This document shows, piece by piece, positions 8,059-17,276 of a stretch of DNA of 64,000 nucleotides. Numbering within the stretch: position 1 is the stretch's first letter; every line of letters starts with the position of its first letter. The stretch lies in assembly GCA_015494065.1 (NCBI GenBank), contig WGCA01000004.1, forward strand, positions 1-64,000, given 5' to 3'. The position numbers and the translations under genes were made by a program. The stretch is from Thermodesulfobacteriaceae bacterium (lineage in GTDB: Bacteria > Desulfobacterota > Thermodesulfobacteria > Thermodesulfobacteriales > Thermodesulfatatoraceae). The notes beneath the pieces are model-generated. The model was not told the DNA's origin. It saw only the letters and a list, made by a program, of their open reading frames with translations, and searched no databases.

Positions 8059-8832
8059 GTGTACAATCCTGTAGCCGCGGTCGGGGCCTTTAGTATCAGG
8101 TTAGTGGAAGAGATGGGGGGTATGGCGCTTATGTTTTTAAAAACGCTAGCGCTTACCTTCAAACCCCCCTACCGTATACGCCTGCTCATCAAACAGATGG
8201 AATTCGTGGGGGTGAAATCCACCCTGGTGGTGGTTCTTACCGGGCTTTTTTCCGGGATGGTCCTGGCCCTGGAAGGCTATTATGGCTTCCGTAAATTCGG
8301 AGGGGAGTCGCTCCTAGGGGCCACGGTGGCGCTCTCCCTGGTACGGGAACTTGGCCCGGTACTTACCAGTCTCATGGTGACGGCCCGGGCAGGTTCTGCC
8401 ATGGCTGCCGAGATTGGTACCATGCGTGTTACCGAACAAATAGACGCCCTTTCCGCCATGGCGGTAAACCCGGTTCATTATCTGGTAGTTCCCCGTTTTT
8501 GGGCCGCGGTCTTAATGGTGCCTCTACTGACGGTCCTGGCAGACGTGGTGGGTATAGCCGGCGGGTATTTCGTGGGGGTCATCTTGTTACACATTGACGC
8601 CGGGATTTTCGTGGCCAAGATGCGCGAGCTGGTAGAGCTGGTCGATATAACCAACGGCCTTTATAAGGCCTTTGTTTTTGGGGCCATTTTGGCCATAGTG
8701 GGTTGTTTTAAAGGTTATAACGCCCGGGGTGGGGCCGAAGGGGTTGGTAAGGCGACGACCGAGGCGGTGGTCATTGCTTCTATTAGCATTTTGATCGGCG
8801 ATTACATCCTTACCTCTCTTTTATTTGATTAG
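8059..8832 (+). CDS. mlaE: Phospholipid ABC transporter permease MlaE
   Basis: This 257-residue inner-membrane protein has five to six hydrophobic segments and MlaE landmarks: LVRELGPVLTSLMVTARAGS and AEIGTMRVTEQIDAL around the middle. It forms the membrane part of the MCE/Mla lipid transporter that moves phospholipids between inner and outer membranes. The GTG start at 8059 is placed by the CCGGAGG site 6-12 bases before it. It heads a tight operon, mlaE-mlaF-mlaD plus a Trp-rich secreted protein. Confidence 0.92.
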   Translation: MYNPVAAVGAFSIRLVEEMGGMALMFLKTLALTFKPPYRIRLLIKQMEFVGVKSTLVVVLTGLFSGMVLALEGYYGFRKFGGESLLGATVALSLVRELGPVLTSLMVTARAGSAMAAEIGTMRVTEQIDALSAMAVNPVHYLVVPRFWAAVLMVPLLTVLADVVGIAGGYFVGVILLHIDAGIFVAKMRELVELVDITNGLYKAFVFGAILAIVGCFKGYNARGGAEGVGKATTEAVVIASISILIGDYILTSLLFD

Positions 8833-8840
8833 AGGCGGCG

Positions 8841-9584
8841 ATGATAAAAATTGTCAATTTACATAAAGCCTTTGGGGCACAAGAGGTTTTGCGCGGGGTC
8901 AACCTTGAAATTCCTAAAGGGAAAATCACCTTCATAATGGGAAGGAGCGGGACGGGGAAAAGTGTCCTTTTAAAGCACATTATCGGTTTGCTCACCCCGG
9001 ACCGGGGGCACATCTTTGTGGACGGAGAAGACATCACCCGTCTTAGCGAGCGGGAACTTATGCGTTTGCGTAAAAGATTCGGCATGCTCTTCCAGGAGGG
9101 TGCCCTTTTTGATTCGTTAACGGTTGGGGAAAACGTGGCCTTTCCTTTAAGGGAACACACCAAACTTTCTGAAAAGGAGATCCAGGCCCGGGTCGAAGCC
9201 AAGCTGGCCCAGGTAGGCCTTCTTGAGGCCATCGATAAGATGCCGGCTGAACTCTCAGGGGGGATGAAAAAGAGGGCAGCCCTGGCCCGAGCCCTGGCCC
9301 TGGATCCGGAAATCGTCTTGTTTGACGAACCCACCACCGGACTTGATCCTTTGATGCAGGAAAGTATCGCCAGATTGATAAAAGAAACGCAAAAGGCTCA
9401 CGACCTGACCTGCGTGGTGATAAGCCATGATGTCCCGGTAGCCTTTGCCATCGCGGATAAAATCGCCTTCTTACACGAAGGTGTGGTGATCGAAGAAGGC
9501 AGTCCAGAGGAGATCAAAAATTCGCAACACCCCTTTGTAAAAAGTTTTATCCGGGCCTTACCCACCGGGTTTAAGGAGGCATGA
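8841..9584 (+). CDS. mlaF: Phospholipid ABC transporter ATPase MlaF
   Basis: This 247-residue ATPase powers the Mla transporter. It shows Walker A GRSGTGKS (34-41), the signature LSGGMKKRAALARAL, Walker B IVLFDEPTTGLDP and the H-loop VISHD. The Q-loop is LFQEGALFD, typical of MlaF/MKL ATPases. It starts 8 bases after mlaE and ends one base before mlaD. Confidence 0.93.
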   Translation: MIKIVNLHKAFGAQEVLRGVNLEIPKGKITFIMGRSGTGKSVLLKHIIGLLTPDRGHIFVDGEDITRLSERELMRLRKRFGMLFQEGALFDSLTVGENVAFPLREHTKLSEKEIQARVEAKLAQVGLLEAIDKMPAELSGGMKKRAALARALALDPEIVLFDEPTTGLDPLMQESIARLIKETQKAHDLTCVVISHDVPVAFAIADKIAFLHEGVVIEEGSPEEIKNSQHPFVKSFIRALPTGFKEA

Positions 9585-9585
9585 G

Positions 9586-10644
9586 ATGAAAAGGAACGAC
9601 AGAGGCCTTGAAATCAAAGTCGGGATCTTTGTTTTGATTGCCTTGGCCGCCCTGGGGTATCTAAGCCTGCAATTAGGGGAGGAAAAGATTTCCACTAAGA
9701 AAGGTTACCCCGTCAAAGCGGTCTTTGATAACGTATCCGGGCTAGTAGTAGGGGCTCGGGTAGAGATGGCAGGGGTCGAAATCGGCCGGGTGGCCAATAT
9801 CGGTCTTACGGATGGCAAGGCCTTGGTGGAGATGCGCATTTACGAAGGGGTCAAAATTGCCAAAGACGCCGTGGCCATGGTGCGGACCAAAGGGGTCCTG
9901 GGGGACCGCTACGTGGAGATCAAACAGGGCAAAAGCCACGAAACCTTACCCCCTGGAGGAATGATCGCCCGCACCGTCTCTCCCGTTGACCTGGACCAGG
10001 TGCTGGCGGAGGTTGGCCCTGCGATAGAAGACATCAGGGATATTACGGCGGGTTTGAAAGAGCTTCTCGGTTCTGAAGAAGGGAAGAATAATTTTAAGCA
10101 GATGGTGCTCAATATCCGGGACGCCGCGGCGGCCTTTAAGGAGGTTGGAGAAAAGCTGGCCAAGGGTGAGGGGACCCTGGGCAAACTCCTTACTGATGAG
10201 GACCTCTACGTGAAGATAGAAAACCTGGCCGATAATTTGGATCAAGTAGCGGTAAAGCTTAATAAAGGACAAGGGACCCTCGGCAAACTGATTAACGACG
10301 AGGCCCTCTATAAAGATTTGCGGCAAACTATCACCACCATTAACGAGGCCTCGGCTACGCTCAACGATATCGCACAAAAGATCAAAAATGGCCAGGGCAC
10401 CCTGGGCAAACTTATCTCCGACGAGGAACTCTACACCAGACTTAACGAGACCTTTGCTTCTCTGGACAGGATTGCCAAAAAGATCGAACGCGGGGAAGGT
10501 ACCCTGGGCAAACTGGTTAATGACGACAGCCTCTACCTAGAAGCCAAAAAGACTTTGCGCAACGTGAACCAGGCCGCCACCGGGCTGCAGGAGCAGGTCC
10601 CGGTCACCATTTTGGGAACCGTGGGCACCATGGTACTCCAGTAG
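9586..10644 (+). CDS. mlaD: MCE-domain lipid-binding protein MlaD with extended repeat tail
   Basis: This 352-residue protein has one N-terminal membrane anchor (11-29), an MCE domain (about 38-130) and a long periplasmic tail, about twice the size of E. coli MlaD. The tail holds four copies of a G-[EQ]-GTLGKL-x2-D-x2-LY element at 194-208, 228-242, 269-283 and 303-317, separated by predicted helices. MlaD rings bind phospholipid above the MlaEF core. A longer helical tail could extend the lipid path across the periplasm, which is inference. It is followed after 11 bases by the Trp-rich protein gene. No MlaC gene is present. Confidence 0.9.
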   Translation: MKRNDRGLEIKVGIFVLIALAALGYLSLQLGEEKISTKKGYPVKAVFDNVSGLVVGARVEMAGVEIGRVANIGLTDGKALVEMRIYEGVKIAKDAVAMVRTKGVLGDRYVEIKQGKSHETLPPGGMIARTVSPVDLDQVLAEVGPAIEDIRDITAGLKELLGSEEGKNNFKQMVLNIRDAAAAFKEVGEKLAKGEGTLGKLLTDEDLYVKIENLADNLDQVAVKLNKGQGTLGKLINDEALYKDLRQTITTINEASATLNDIAQKIKNGQGTLGKLISDEELYTRLNETFASLDRIAKKIERGEGTLGKLVNDDSLYLEAKKTLRNVNQAATGLQEQVPVTILGTVGTMVLQ

Positions 10645-10655
10645 CGGAGGCGTAG

Positions 10656-12062
10656 GTGTTCCGTCTGGTATTGGCCTTAGTGCTGGTTTTAGCCGGGCCT
10701 TCGTTGCTCTGGGCCCAAGCAGAGCGGGTGCGTCATAATTGGTGGCCTTTTTTCTTTTTCCAGGAATCCCGCGACGGGAAGGTACGGGAGCTGGAGCTAT
10801 TTGGCCCCTTTTATTACTCGTATCAATCTCCGGCTGAAAGTGGGGCGGCCCTGCGTCCCCTCTTGGCGGTGGTGGACCGCAAGAGCCGTCACGACGTCTA
10901 TTTTTTAAGCCCCCTTGGCCATTATCAACGGGAACCAGAGACTAGTAGATTACGCCTGATCCCCCTTTGGGCCCTCAATAGCGACCGGACGGAACACAAA
11001 AGACACCACAATTTTGGTCTGACTTTTTGGGGAGAGTCTGAAGAGGGTGAAAAGTACTGGGGTATCTTTCCCCTTTACGGGCGTCTGCTCGATTGGAACG
11101 ACAAAGAAGAGGTGCGTTTTTACCTCTGGCCGGTCCGGGTAAAGTCCCGTTTTGAAGGAAACGTTTCCAGTACCTGGTTTTGGCCCATATACAACCGGAC
11201 AGACGGCCCTACTTTTTATGAACGCAAGTTTTGGCCTTTTTACAGCCATAAGATAAAAAAAGACGTCTATGACCGGACTTTTTTCCTCTGGCCCTTTTTC
11301 TGGCGGGAAAAGTTTTTTATGGCCGAAGGTCCGGTTACCCGGGACATGTTTCTTCCCTTCTGGGTGGAGGAGAGGGGACCTGCCCACCAGCGTTTTATCT
11401 TCCTCTGGCCCTTTTTCCGTTTTTATAACCATGAAGACCAGGAGACCACGATTTGGGATCTCCCTTGGCCTATTTTCAGATACGGAGAAAGTAAAAACTC
11501 TGCCTACCGGGAAAGGAGGCTCTGGCCCTTAATCGGGTACCGTAAGACCGCGGAAGGATACAAACACTTTGTCTTCTGGCCCCTTTATACCTACCAGCGC
11601 GATGTCCTCAAACACAAGAAACTTGAGTACCACCGGGAGGTGAGAACGTTTTTACTCTTTACCAAATTTGAACGGGTGCGTAACCGCGAAGGGGAACTTA
11701 CCTACCAATTTTCACGGGTCTGGCCCCTTGGAGAACAGGTAAAGAGAAAAGACGGGTTTGAGGTCTTTTTCTTTCCCGCCATCTTACCCTTTCATTCACC
11801 GGGAGTAGACCGAACCCTCGCACCCCTCCTAAGGCTTTACGAATACGTTCAGGACCCCCAAGGCTTTACCCGTTCCAAGGCCTTGTGGGGTTTTTACCGG
11901 CACGACCATACCGATGACGAAGACATGGTGGACCTGGCCTTTATTCTTTCTATCCACCGGAAAAAAACCGGGTGGCGTTTGACCCTTTTTAAGGGACTTT
12001 TCGGGATCGGGAAAGAAAACGGGAAATTTAAGTTAAAGCTCTTCTTTCTTTCTCTCCTCTAA
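10656..12062 (+). CDS. Trp/Pro/aromatic-repeat secreted protein of unknown function in the mla operon
   Basis: This 468-residue protein starts at GTG after AGCGGAGG. A clear signal peptide (about 1-20, cleavage near LLWAQA) precedes a mature part in which W-P-[FLIV] motifs recur about every 25-40 residues: NWWPFFFF, FYLWPVRV, FFLWPFFW, IFLWPFFR, DLPWPIF, RLWPLIG, FVFWPLY and VWPLG. The regular aromatic strands suggest a beta-rich, perhaps outer-membrane, fold. I do not recognise the family with certainty. Its place as fourth gene of mlaE-F-D, where mlaC or an outer-membrane partner would be expected, suggests a role at the outer-membrane end of lipid transport. That is inference only. Confidence 0.7.
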   Translation: MFRLVLALVLVLAGPSLLWAQAERVRHNWWPFFFFQESRDGKVRELELFGPFYYSYQSPAESGAALRPLLAVVDRKSRHDVYFLSPLGHYQREPETSRLRLIPLWALNSDRTEHKRHHNFGLTFWGESEEGEKYWGIFPLYGRLLDWNDKEEVRFYLWPVRVKSRFEGNVSSTWFWPIYNRTDGPTFYERKFWPFYSHKIKKDVYDRTFFLWPFFWREKFFMAEGPVTRDMFLPFWVEERGPAHQRFIFLWPFFRFYNHEDQETTIWDLPWPIFRYGESKNSAYRERRLWPLIGYRKTAEGYKHFVFWPLYTYQRDVLKHKKLEYHREVRTFLLFTKFERVRNREGELTYQFSRVWPLGEQVKRKDGFEVFFFPAILPFHSPGVDRTLAPLLRLYEYVQDPQGFTRSKALWGFYRHDHTDDEDMVDLAFILSIHRKKTGWRLTLFKGLFGIGKENGKFKLKLFFLSLL

Positions 12063-12064
12063 AA

Positions 12065-13411
12065 TCATTCCAGGTGCCAGCGGCGAAGTTTTTCTCTCAA
12101 AGTTTTGCGGTCGATCCCGAGTATCTTGGCGGCTTTGCTCTTGTTTCCGGCACATTTTTTTAACACGCGCAAAATATAACGCTTTTCGATCTCTTCCAGG
12201 GGTAAATCGTCGGCCCAAAGTTCTTCCTCTTCTTCGGTCTTGAAGCCAACCAGCCTCAAATCAGCCAGGGTGATGACTTCTCCTTTGGTAAAGATTACCA
12301 GGCGTTCTATGGTATTTTCGAGTTCGCGCACGTTGCCCGGCCAGGGGTAGCTCTTAAGTCTGTCCAGGACCTCTTTTTCGAAACCCAAGATTTTTTTGTG
12401 GTGTTTGCGGGCAAAATTTTGCAGGAAATACCGGGCCAGGAGGGGAATATCTTCTTTCCTTTCCCTCAAGGGCGGAATGTGGATGGAGACCACGTTTAGG
12501 CGGTAAAAGAGGTCGTTGCGAAAAGTGCCTTTTTTGATCTCTTCTTCCAGGTTTTTATTGGTGGCGGCGATAATCCTTACGTCCACTTTGGTAACCCGGT
12601 GGCTTCCTACCGGTGAGATTTCCTTTTCCTCTACGGCTTTGAGGAGTTTGGCCTGAATATCCACGGAGATATTGCCGATCTCGTCAAAGAAAAGGGTGCC
12701 ACCGTTGGCCAGCTCAAATTTGCCTATCTTGTGGGTGCTAGCCCCGGTAAAGGCCCCCTTCACGTGACCAAAAAGTTCAGACTCAAAGAGGGTGGGCACC
12801 AGGGTGCCGCAGTCAACCGCCACGAAAGGGCCGTTGGCCCTGGGGCTTAATTCGTGGATTTTACGGGCCAAAAGCCCCTTGCCGGTGCCCGATTCTCCGG
12901 TGATGAGGACGGTAGAATCTGTGGGGGCGACCATCCTGGCCATTTCCAGAACCTGTCTGATGACAGGGCTTTCCCCGATAATATTGATTCCGCCTTCTTT
13001 TTCCGCCAGAGTCCGTTTAAGATAGATGTTTTCAAGGGTAAGTTTGCGCCGGCCCAGGGCCTTTTCCACCGCCAGTTTTAGCTCCTCCGGCCCAAAAGGT
13101 TTTTGCAAAAAGTCGCTGGCCCCGCTTTTCATCGCTTCTACCGCGTTGGTAACCGTGCCGTAAGCGGTGATGATCACCACTTCGGTGTGCGGGTCGATTT
13201 CCTTGATGTGTTTTAAGAGTTCAAGGCCGCCCATCCCTGGCATCTTAAGGTCGAGCAAGACCGCGTCAAATTCAAAACGCGAAAACAGTTCCAGGGCCTC
13301 TTCGGGAAAAGCGGCCAGTTCTACTTCGTAGCCCTGCCTGGTAAGGACTTGAAAGCAGGCGTCACGGATGGCAGGGTCGTCGTCCACGATGAGGATTTTC
13401 CCTTTATTCAT
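12065..13411 (-). CDS. NtrC-family sigma-54 response regulator
   Basis: This 448-residue response regulator starts at [12 protein letters not shown] (ATG at 13411), overlapping the last codons of the upstream kinase gene. The receiver has a phosphoacceptor D54 in LLDLKMPG. The AAA+ domain shows Walker A GESGTGKG, the sigma-54 contact loop GAFTGA and the arginine-containing NDLFYRLNV. A Fis-type helix-turn-helix ends the protein (NKSKAAKILGIDRKTLREKL). It should activate sigma-54 promoters when phosphorylated by the neighbouring kinase. The regulon is unknown. Confidence 0.92.
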   Translation of the reverse strand: MNKGKILIVDDDPAIRDACFQVLTRQGYEVELAAFPEEALELFSRFEFDAVLLDLKMPGMGGLELLKHIKEIDPHTEVVIITAYGTVTNAVEAMKSGASDFLQKPFGPEELKLAVEKALGRRKLTLENIYLKRTLAEKEGGINIIGESPVIRQVLEMARMVAPTDSTVLITGESGTGKGLLARKIHELSPRANGPFVAVDCGTLVPTLFESELFGHVKGAFTGASTHKIGKFELANGGTLFFDEIGNISVDIQAKLLKAVEEKEISPVGSHRVTKVDVRIIAATNKNLEEEIKKGTFRNDLFYRLNVVSIHIPPLRERKEDIPLLARYFLQNFARKHHKKILGFEKEVLDRLKSYPWPGNVRELENTIERLVIFTKGEVITLADLRLVGFKTEEEEELWADDLPLEEIEKRYILRVLKKCAGNKSKAAKILGIDRKTLREKLRRWHLE

Positions 13412-14381
13412 AGTGAATTTTGGGAAGTTTGACCCGAAAAAGCGTTCGTCCGGGTTGGCTTTCAACCTCGATCGTCCCTCCGTGTCTTTTAACTATACCA
13501 TGACAGATGGCCAAACCTAAGCCCGTCCCTTTGCCTCCCTTTTTGGTGGTAAAAAACGGCTCAAATATCTTTTCTCTGATTTCAGGAGGGATACCCGGGC
13601 CGTCATCTTCCACCTCCAGAACCACCATTTCTTCTCTATTCTGGTAATAAGTGCGTAACACCAGGTGCCCTTGGCCGGCCAGGGCCTCGCCGGCGTTGAT
13701 AATAAGGTTTAGGGTAAGTTGTTCTAACTGGCTGCGGTTACCCTGTACAAAGGGAAGATTCTCGGCCAGTTCCCATCTTACAGTTACGGCCTTAAAGAGT
13801 CGGTGGTCTTCGATCAAAGAGAACATATCTCTTACCACCTGGTTTAAATCCACCCATTCTTCCAGGGTATCTTCCGGGCGCCCGAAGTTTAAGAGGGCCT
13901 TGGCGATGATGCGACAACGGGTGGCCAGCTTGATAATTTTGTCTACGTGGAGGAGGAGGGGGCTGGCCTCGGGGAGATCCTCTCTCAGTAGGTTGGCGTA
14001 AAGGAGAATTCCCCCCAAAGGGTTATTTATTTCGTGCGCGATCTCACCCGCCAATTTGCCCATGGCCGTTAGACGTTCGGCCTGAAGCCACATCTTTTCC
14101 GTAGCCCGGCGCTGGCTTACGTCCCTTACCAGCAGCTGTTTTTGCCCGTCCTGGAAGGGCAGGAGGACCGCTTCCGCCTCAAAAAGAGACCCGTCCAGAC
14201 GTTTGCCCCGGGTTTCAAAAAGCCCGTAATCGGCGGGATAATGTTCGAAAAGATGGCGAAGCGCTACCGGCAGACCTTCCAGATGGAAGAGGAGCCGGAA
14301 GGCCTCATTGGCGGCTATCACCTGCTCCTCCCTAACCAGGGCCAAAGGATCTTTGATCTCCTCTAAAAAATCTTTTTTCAT
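13404..14381 (-). CDS. NtrB-like PAS sensor histidine kinase
   Basis: This 325-residue kinase appears soluble, with no membrane segment. An N-terminal PAS domain (about 8-90) is followed by HisKA with H116 in [13 protein letters not shown] and by the ATPase domain with N-box [10 protein letters not shown] and G-boxes DDGPGIP and GKGTGLGL. It probably phosphorylates the overlapping NtrC-type regulator. I chose the ATG at 14381 ([10 protein letters not shown]) because a longer frame to 14486 would run into the divergent channel gene, but no strong ribosome site is visible at either. Confidence 0.88.
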   Translation of the reverse strand: MKKDFLEEIKDPLALVREEQVIAANEAFRLLFHLEGLPVALRHLFEHYPADYGLFETRGKRLDGSLFEAEAVLLPFQDGQKQLLVRDVSQRRATEKMWLQAERLTAMGKLAGEIAHEINNPLGGILLYANLLREDLPEASPLLLHVDKIIKLATRCRIIAKALLNFGRPEDTLEEWVDLNQVVRDMFSLIEDHRLFKAVTVRWELAENLPFVQGNRSQLEQLTLNLIINAGEALAGQGHLVLRTYYQNREEMVVLEVEDDGPGIPPEIREKIFEPFFTTKKGGKGTGLGLAICHGIVKRHGGTIEVESQPGRTLFRVKLPKIHYE

Positions 14382-14444
14382 GACTAAAAACAGTTTATTA
14401 GAAAACCGGGATTTTCCCACCCTGCCGGGTCTTCTCTTTTGGGC

Positions 14445-14450
14445 TATAAT
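14445..14450 (+). promoter_or_regulatory. TATAAT -10 element very close to the start codon
   Basis: A consensus TATAAT sits 9 bases before the ATG of the MscS gene, and there is no Shine-Dalgarno sequence in between. The -35 region is poor (around CTGCCG at 14422-14427). If this is the promoter, the transcript would start at or next to the ATG, giving a leaderless mRNA. Confidence 0.35.
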
Positions 14451-14459
14451 GCAACGGCG

Positions 14460-15701
14460 ATGGAGGCCTGGAACCAGCTCTACCACGAAATAATAAACAA
14501 CGAATTATTGAGGGCGGCCCTTCTCTTTGGTTGTTCCTTTTTGGCCTATTTTCTGGCCAAAAAATTCATCGTGGAGACGGCCCACCGCCTCTCCCGGCGC
14601 TCCGCCAACCCCTGGGATGATCTCCTCTCACAACACAAAGTCTACAATATCGCCGCTTACGCGGTAGTCCTCTTGGTCGTCCATTTTGGGGCCCATTTTC
14701 TGCCCCGTTTTCAGCCGGTCCTTCAGCGCCTGGTGGAAGTAGGTTGGACGGTGCTCGTGGTCCTTTTACTTGACCGGCTTCTCTCGGTGGGGGTTTCCGC
14801 CTACGAACGTCACCCGATCTCTAAAGAACATCCCATCAAGGGCTACGTACAAATAGCCAAACTTTTCGTTTACGCGGCGGGGACCATCATCGCCCTGGCC
14901 ACCCTTTTTAACCGTTCCCCCTGGGTTTTCCTAAGCGGGCTTGGTGCCTTAAGCGCCGTCCTCCTCCTTATTTTCAGACACACCCTGCTCTCCTTTGTGG
15001 CCAGTTTTCAGATCGTTTCCCAGGACCTCTTCCGCATCGGGGATTGGATTGAAATGCCCAAATTTGGGGCAGACGGGGAAGTGATAGACATCGCCCTCCA
15101 CACGGTAAAGGTCCAGAACTGGGACAAGACCATCGTGGTCATCCCTACTTACAAGTTCTTGGAGGAATCCTTTAAAAACTGGCGCGGAATGGAGCTTTCC
15201 GGCGGACGCCGCATCAAAAGGGCCATCCTGGTGGACCAGAGTTCGGTGAAGCTGCTGGATGACGAACTCCTGGCCCGCCTGAAGAAGGTTCACCTCTTGA
15301 AGGATTATCTTGATAGAAAGTTGCGAGAAATCGAAGAATATAACCGGAGCCAGGGGATAGACACGGCGGCTTCCCCCCTTAATGGGCGCCGGCTGACCAA
15401 TTTGGGGACCTTTCGCATTTATATCGAAGAATACCTGAAACACCACCCCAAGATCAGGAAAGACATGACCCTGATGGTGCGCCAGTTAGCCCCTACTCCC
15501 CAGGGTCTTCCCCTGGAGGTCTATTGTTTCGTGGCTGATACCCGCTGGATCCCTTACGAAAAGGTGCAGGCGGATATCTTTGATCACATTCTGTCAACCG
15601 CAGGGGAGTTTGATCTGCGGGTTTACCAGATGCCCACTGGAAACGACCTGAAGGAAGGGCTTAAAGCCCTCTGGAACCAGAGGTCCCGGCCAGAGGCCTA
15701 A
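14460..15701 (+). CDS. MscS-family mechanosensitive channel, YbdG-like
   Basis: This protein of about 413 residues has five N-terminal hydrophobic segments and an MscS core: GLGALSAVLLLIFRHTLLSF (pore helix) followed by the beta domain DLFRIGDWIEMPKFGADGEV and IVVIPTYKFLEESFKNW. The length and the insert after the beta domain resemble E. coli YbdG rather than the small MscS. It should open under membrane tension during osmotic downshock. The ATG at 14460 is preferred to an upstream TTG at 14439. Its end overlaps the stop of the convergent glycosylase gene by four bases. Confidence 0.87.
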   Translation: MEAWNQLYHEIINNELLRAALLFGCSFLAYFLAKKFIVETAHRLSRRSANPWDDLLSQHKVYNIAAYAVVLLVVHFGAHFLPRFQPVLQRLVEVGWTVLVVLLLDRLLSVGVSAYERHPISKEHPIKGYVQIAKLFVYAAGTIIALATLFNRSPWVFLSGLGALSAVLLLIFRHTLLSFVASFQIVSQDLFRIGDWIEMPKFGADGEVIDIALHTVKVQNWDKTIVVIPTYKFLEESFKNWRGMELSGGRRIKRAILVDQSSVKLLDDELLARLKKVHLLKDYLDRKLREIEEYNRSQGIDTAASPLNGRRLTNLGTFRIYIEEYLKHHPKIRKDMTLMVRQLAPTPQGLPLEVYCFVADTRWIPYEKVQADIFDHILSTAGEFDLRVYQMPTGNDLKEGLKALWNQRSRPEA

Positions 15702-16351
15702 AATTCTTTTTCCACGTCCTTTAAGGGGCATTTCTCACAGCTTGGTCTCCTGGGACGACAATAGGTTTTGCCACAGGCTACCAGGAGGGCGTGATATTCG
15801 TTAAAGAGCTCAGTCTTGGCGGGGAGATTTTTTTCAAACAATTCTTTGAGTTCCTCATACCCCATCTCTTCGGTGGCCAGGCCGTGGCGCAGCAAGATCC
15901 GTTTGGTGTAAGCGTCTACCACAAAGACCGGGAAGCCTCCGGCGTAAAGGAGGATGGAATCAGCGGTCTCTGGACCTATCCCGGAAACTGAAAGGAGTTT
16001 TTGGCGTGCCAACTCAGGGCCTGCGGCAAAGAGCCTCTCGAGGCTTCCCTGGTATTCCTCTACCAGGAGTTTCAGGAAATTTCTGAGCCTTTTGGCCTTA
16101 ACACGAAAATAACCCGCGGGCCGGATAAGTTGGGCCAGCTCTTCCAGAGGAAGAGAAAAGAGTTTATGAGGCTCAAGGAGCCCCCTTTCTTTTAGGTTTT
16201 TTATGGCCCGCTCCACGTTTTGCCAGTTGGTGTTCTGGGTGAGGATGGCCCCCACGCAGACCTCAAAGGGCGTTTCTCCCGGCCACCACCCCTGAGGCCC
16301 GAAATGACGAAAAAGTTTATGGTAGATTTGGTTCAGTATTTCCGCCGTCAT
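15698..16351 (-). CDS. Endonuclease III-like HhH-GPD DNA glycosylase
   Basis: This 217-residue protein carries the helix-hairpin-helix and GPD fold: LSVSGIGPETADSILLYA, then catalytic D146 in VVDAYTKRI. The lysine that gives endonuclease III its AP-lyase activity is replaced by E128 (GIGPETA), so a glycosylase without lyase activity is likely. The Fe-S loop has C198-x6-C205-x2-C208, but the usual fourth cysteine is missing. An extra C193 may substitute. It is closer to the endonuclease-III-domain or MagIII-like group than to Nth. The damaged base it removes cannot be told from sequence. Confidence 0.85.
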   Translation of the reverse strand: MTAEILNQIYHKLFRHFGPQGWWPGETPFEVCVGAILTQNTNWQNVERAIKNLKERGLLEPHKLFSLPLEELAQLIRPAGYFRVKAKRLRNFLKLLVEEYQGSLERLFAAGPELARQKLLSVSGIGPETADSILLYAGGFPVFVVDAYTKRILLRHGLATEEMGYEELKELFEKNLPAKTELFNEYHALLVACGKTYCRPRRPSCEKCPLKDVEKEF

Positions 16352-16361
16352 CGGTTTCGGT

Positions 16362-17240
16362 TTATCGGGCCAGGGCTATCAGAAAGACCCCGGCCACCAT
16401 CAAACTTGCCCCCACCAGGCGCGCCCCAAAGGCCCTTTCCTTGAAGAAGAGCCCCCCTACGATGACACCAAAAAGGACGCTTAGCCTTTTGATGGCGATC
16501 ATATAAGCGGTGGGGGCCAGGCTTAAAGCCCATACGTGACAGACCACCGCGGCACTCTGACTCAAGGCCACCGCCAAAAAACCTTTCGGGCAGCCCCTGG
16601 CCACCTTTATCGGGTTAGCCCTGAAAAAGATTACAAGGATCGGTGCCATAAAAAGCCCCAAAAAAGTATAATAAAAAAAGGCAAAAAAGAAGCGCTCGGA
16701 GTGCCTGAGACCCACTTTGAGGAGGACTGAAGTCACCGAATAAATCAGGGCCACCAATAACATCAGCCAGGATCCCCGCTCTTTGAAAGTGGCTTTGAAA
16801 GGGGCCCAAAGCCCGTGTTTAACCTCGCTAAGGTGCAAACAATAACTTCCCGAAACGATTAATAAGATCCCGCAGATGCCTTGTAAACTGAGTTTTTCGC
16901 CCAAAATAAGGTAGCCGGTAATGATGATAAAGGCCGGGGTAAAGGCAAGATAAGGCACGGTGACTGATAGGGGCGAGACGCGGATGGCCTCCATATAGCA
17001 GAGCATGGCGATGGTCTCCAAAGGGTAGAGAATGGCCAGGCTCAGCCAGAATTTTTCTGGAAGGGGCGGCCAGGGCCAGAAGAAGAGAAAGGGAAAGAGA
17101 AAAAGGGTAGGGCCTAGGACGCGGGCCAGGGCCATGTTGGGGCTTCCAAAAGGCCTCAAATAATGTTTAGAAAAGGCATCTGCCGAGGCGGTAAATACGG
17201 CGGTGGCTAGGGCCAGCAAAAGCCATAACATAGTGGGCAT
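16362..17240 (-). CDS. EamA/DMT-superfamily permease
   Basis: This 292-residue inner-membrane protein has about ten hydrophobic segments arranged as two EamA repeats (about 1-135 and 150-290). Typical features are PLSVTVPYLAFTPAFIIITGYLILGEKLS at the end of repeat one and GVIVGGLFFKERAFGARLVGASLMVAGV in repeat two. These proteins export or import metabolites, and the substrate is not predictable. It lies 10 bases downstream of the start of the glycosylase gene on the minus strand and is divergent from the deaminase gene at 17277. Confidence 0.85.
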   Translation of the reverse strand: MPTMLWLLLALATAVFTASADAFSKHYLRPFGSPNMALARVLGPTLFLFPFLFFWPWPPLPEKFWLSLAILYPLETIAMLCYMEAIRVSPLSVTVPYLAFTPAFIIITGYLILGEKLSLQGICGILLIVSGSYCLHLSEVKHGLWAPFKATFKERGSWLMLLVALIYSVTSVLLKVGLRHSERFFFAFFYYTFLGLFMAPILVIFFRANPIKVARGCPKGFLAVALSQSAAVVCHVWALSLAPTAYMIAIKRLSVLFGVIVGGLFFKERAFGARLVGASLMVAGVFLIALAR

Positions 17241-17276
17241 CTAAATTTTTTTAGTCCAGGCGTCAAGGAGTAAGGG

